This document shows positions 6,587 through 7,538 of a stretch of 7,538 nucleotides of DNA, in pieces. This DNA comes from Pseudomonadota bacterium. Its GTDB lineage: Bacteria; Desulfobacterota; BSN033; WVXP01; G020346125. The position numbers and the translations under genes are program-made. Location: contig DAOVGJ010000168.1 in the NCBI GenBank assembly GCA_030672465.1, positions 1-7,538 on the forward strand, in the 5' to 3' direction. The notes beneath the pieces are model-generated. The model did not search any database, was not told the DNA's origin, and saw only the letters and a program-made list of their open reading frames with translations. The first letter of the stretch is position 1; each line of letters opens with the position of its first letter.

Positions 6587-6670
6587 ATGATGGCAGCGAG
6601 ACTTTTCGTGCCAGGTCCAGGGGATTTAACCGAAGGGGATGTGAAAAAGATTTACCAGGGAGGCTTTTAG
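6587..6670 (+). CDS. Possible micro-ORF directly before the SDR gene
   Basis: Twenty-seven codons run from ATG 6587 (or 6590) to a TAG at 6668-6670, one base before the SDR start. The peptide begins MMAARLFVPGPGDLTEGDVK and ends KIYQGGF. The opening resembles the first residues of many medium-chain dehydrogenases (M-AAR-L--PGDL), so it may be a remnant of a second dehydrogenase gene, or a leader peptide translationally coupled to the SDR. It has no good ribosome binding site of its own, and the SDR Shine-Dalgarno AGGGAGG (6657-6663) is inside its last codons. It could equally be chance. Confidence 0.2.
   Translation: MMAARLFVPGPGDLTEGDVKKIYQGGF
6657..6663 (+). promoter_or_regulatory. Ribosome binding site of the SDR gene
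   Basis: AGGGAGG lies 8 bases before ATG 6672, an ideal spacing, and fixes the start of the SDR reading frame. Confidence 0.75.
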
Positions 6671-6671
6671 C

Positions 6672-7445
6672 ATGGAACGCTCAGAGAATTTATTTTCGCT
6701 TCACGGGAAGGTGAGCATTGTTACGGGAGCTGGGCGAGGATTGGGGTATGGTATTGCCCGCGCCCTCGCTGGTGCTGGATCGGATTTGATCGTGGTGAGT
6801 CGATCCACTCATGAACTCGAGCATGTTTCTCAAGAAATCATAACGAAGACCAAAAGGAAAGTTCTTCCCCTCTCCCTCGATTTAACCAGGGAAGGGGAGA
6901 TAGAAAGGCTGATTAAGGCCGTTTTGGATAAATTTGGGAGGATTGATGTATTGGTGAACAACGCAGGCACAAATATCCGAAAACCATTTCTTGAGATTAC
7001 ACAAAAGGAGTTCGATGACGTTGTTCACCTTAACCTGAGGGCTGTTTTCTTCCTCACTCAGGCTATAGTAAAGAAAATGATGAAACAAAAAAAGGGGAAA
7101 ATCATCAACATTGCCTCTTTGGGGAGTCAAATTGGACTCCGTAACATTTCAGTTTACACGGCGACCAAGGGCGGTATTGCCTCTTTAACCAAAACGTTAG
7201 CACTGGAACTGGCGCCATATAACATAAACGTCAATGCGATTGCCCCAGGTTATTATCGGACCAAGATGACTGAGGCAGTTTTTCAAGACGAAGATCGATA
7301 CCGGTGGATCCTGTCTCGAATTCCAATGGGAAGAGTAGGAGTACTTGAGGATCTTGAGGGCACGGCAATCTTTCTTGCATCTTCAGCTTCAGACTACGTT
7401 ACCGGACAAATCGTATTCGTAGATGGCGGCTGGATAGCTGGCTAA
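6672..7445 (+). CDS. Short-chain dehydrogenase/reductase (SDR, classical FabG-like)
   Basis: A cytoplasmic NAD(P)(H)-dependent oxidoreductase of 257 residues, the normal size for classical SDRs. The cofactor motif TGAGRGLG is at 18-25, the NNAG motif at 96-99, and the catalytic tetrad is N121, S149, Y162 and K166 (YTATK). The PG motif is at 192-193 and the usual ending VTGQIVFVDGGW at 243-254. R44 after the second strand (VVSRS) is common in NADP-preferring members. Sequence resemblance is to gluconate 5-dehydrogenase and 3-oxoacyl-ACP reductase types, but those names are not specific. No acyl carrier protein or other fatty acid synthesis gene is in the window, and the neighbour is a zinc alcohol dehydrogenase. 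A catabolic hydroxyacid, polyol or sugar-acid step is therefore more plausible than lipid synthesis. Confidence 0.92.
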   Translation: MERSENLFSLHGKVSIVTGAGRGLGYGIARALAGAGSDLIVVSRSTHELEHVSQEIITKTKRKVLPLSLDLTREGEIERLIKAVLDKFGRIDVLVNNAGTNIRKPFLEITQKEFDDVVHLNLRAVFFLTQAIVKKMMKQKKGKIINIASLGSQIGLRNISVYTATKGGIASLTKTLALELAPYNINVNAIAPGYYRTKMTEAVFQDEDRYRWILSRIPMGRVGVLEDLEGTAIFLASSASDYVTGQIVFVDGGWIAG

Positions 7446-7538
7446 TTCTAAACTGGGTGTTGCCCTGGTTCCCGGAGGGTGTCCTCAAGGTACAGGCTCG
7501 GTCTTCTGTCTTCAGGCGCCCTATCAAAACTTTCAACA

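Noticed and set aside
7457..7538. GTG frame open to the right edge after the SDR gene
   Set aside because: Only 27 codons, no ribosome binding site and no recognisable motif; the tail is left unassigned.
1..7538. CRISPR array, tRNA or rRNA, insertion sequence
   Set aside because: No regularly spaced direct repeats, tRNA-like cloverleaf or transposase-like reading frame was seen on either strand.

Overview
This 7.5-kb window looks like chromosomal DNA from an anaerobic bacterium, most plausibly a Desulfobacterota (Deltaproteobacteria) or related lineage. That placement is an inference from the TAXI-type TRAP transporter beside an M20 deacylase and two dehydrogenases, moderate GC content and good Shine-Dalgarno sites; no taxonomic marker gene is present. 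All six confident genes are on the + strand.

Region 1 (1-3636) is a transport operon. A reading frame open from the left edge to position 76 may be the end of an upstream gene. It is followed by a TAXI-family periplasmic solute-binding protein (116-1090), a fused TRAP permease with small and large membrane domains in one chain (1179-3218), and, 25 bp later with an excellent ribosome binding site, a small exported protein of unknown function (3244-3636).

Region 2 (3637-5177) is a 191-bp gap containing palindromes and a possible folded RNA element, then a cytoplasmic M20-family metallo-deacylase of the ArgE/DapE type (3828-5177) with a complete set of metal ligands but an unusual lid-domain loop.

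Region 3 (5178-5512) is a 335-bp non-coding gap and the most unusual part of the window. Positions 5259-5421 can be read as five successive hairpins, some directly abutting. They are followed by a palindrome at 5425-5443 that matches the classical Fur-box consensus at 15 of 19 positions. I could not assign the folded block to a known RNA or repeat family.

Region 4 (5513-7445) encodes a zinc-dependent medium-chain dehydrogenase with both catalytic and structural zinc sites and, after a 124-bp gap holding a possible micro-ORF, a short-chain dehydrogenase/reductase. The last 93 bases hold nothing I can support.

A coherent reading, which is inference, is a catabolic locus: the binding protein and permease import an organic acid or N-acylated compound, the M20 enzyme removes an acyl or amide group, and the two dehydrogenases oxidise or reduce hydroxyl/keto groups of the product. 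The substrate cannot be read from sequence.
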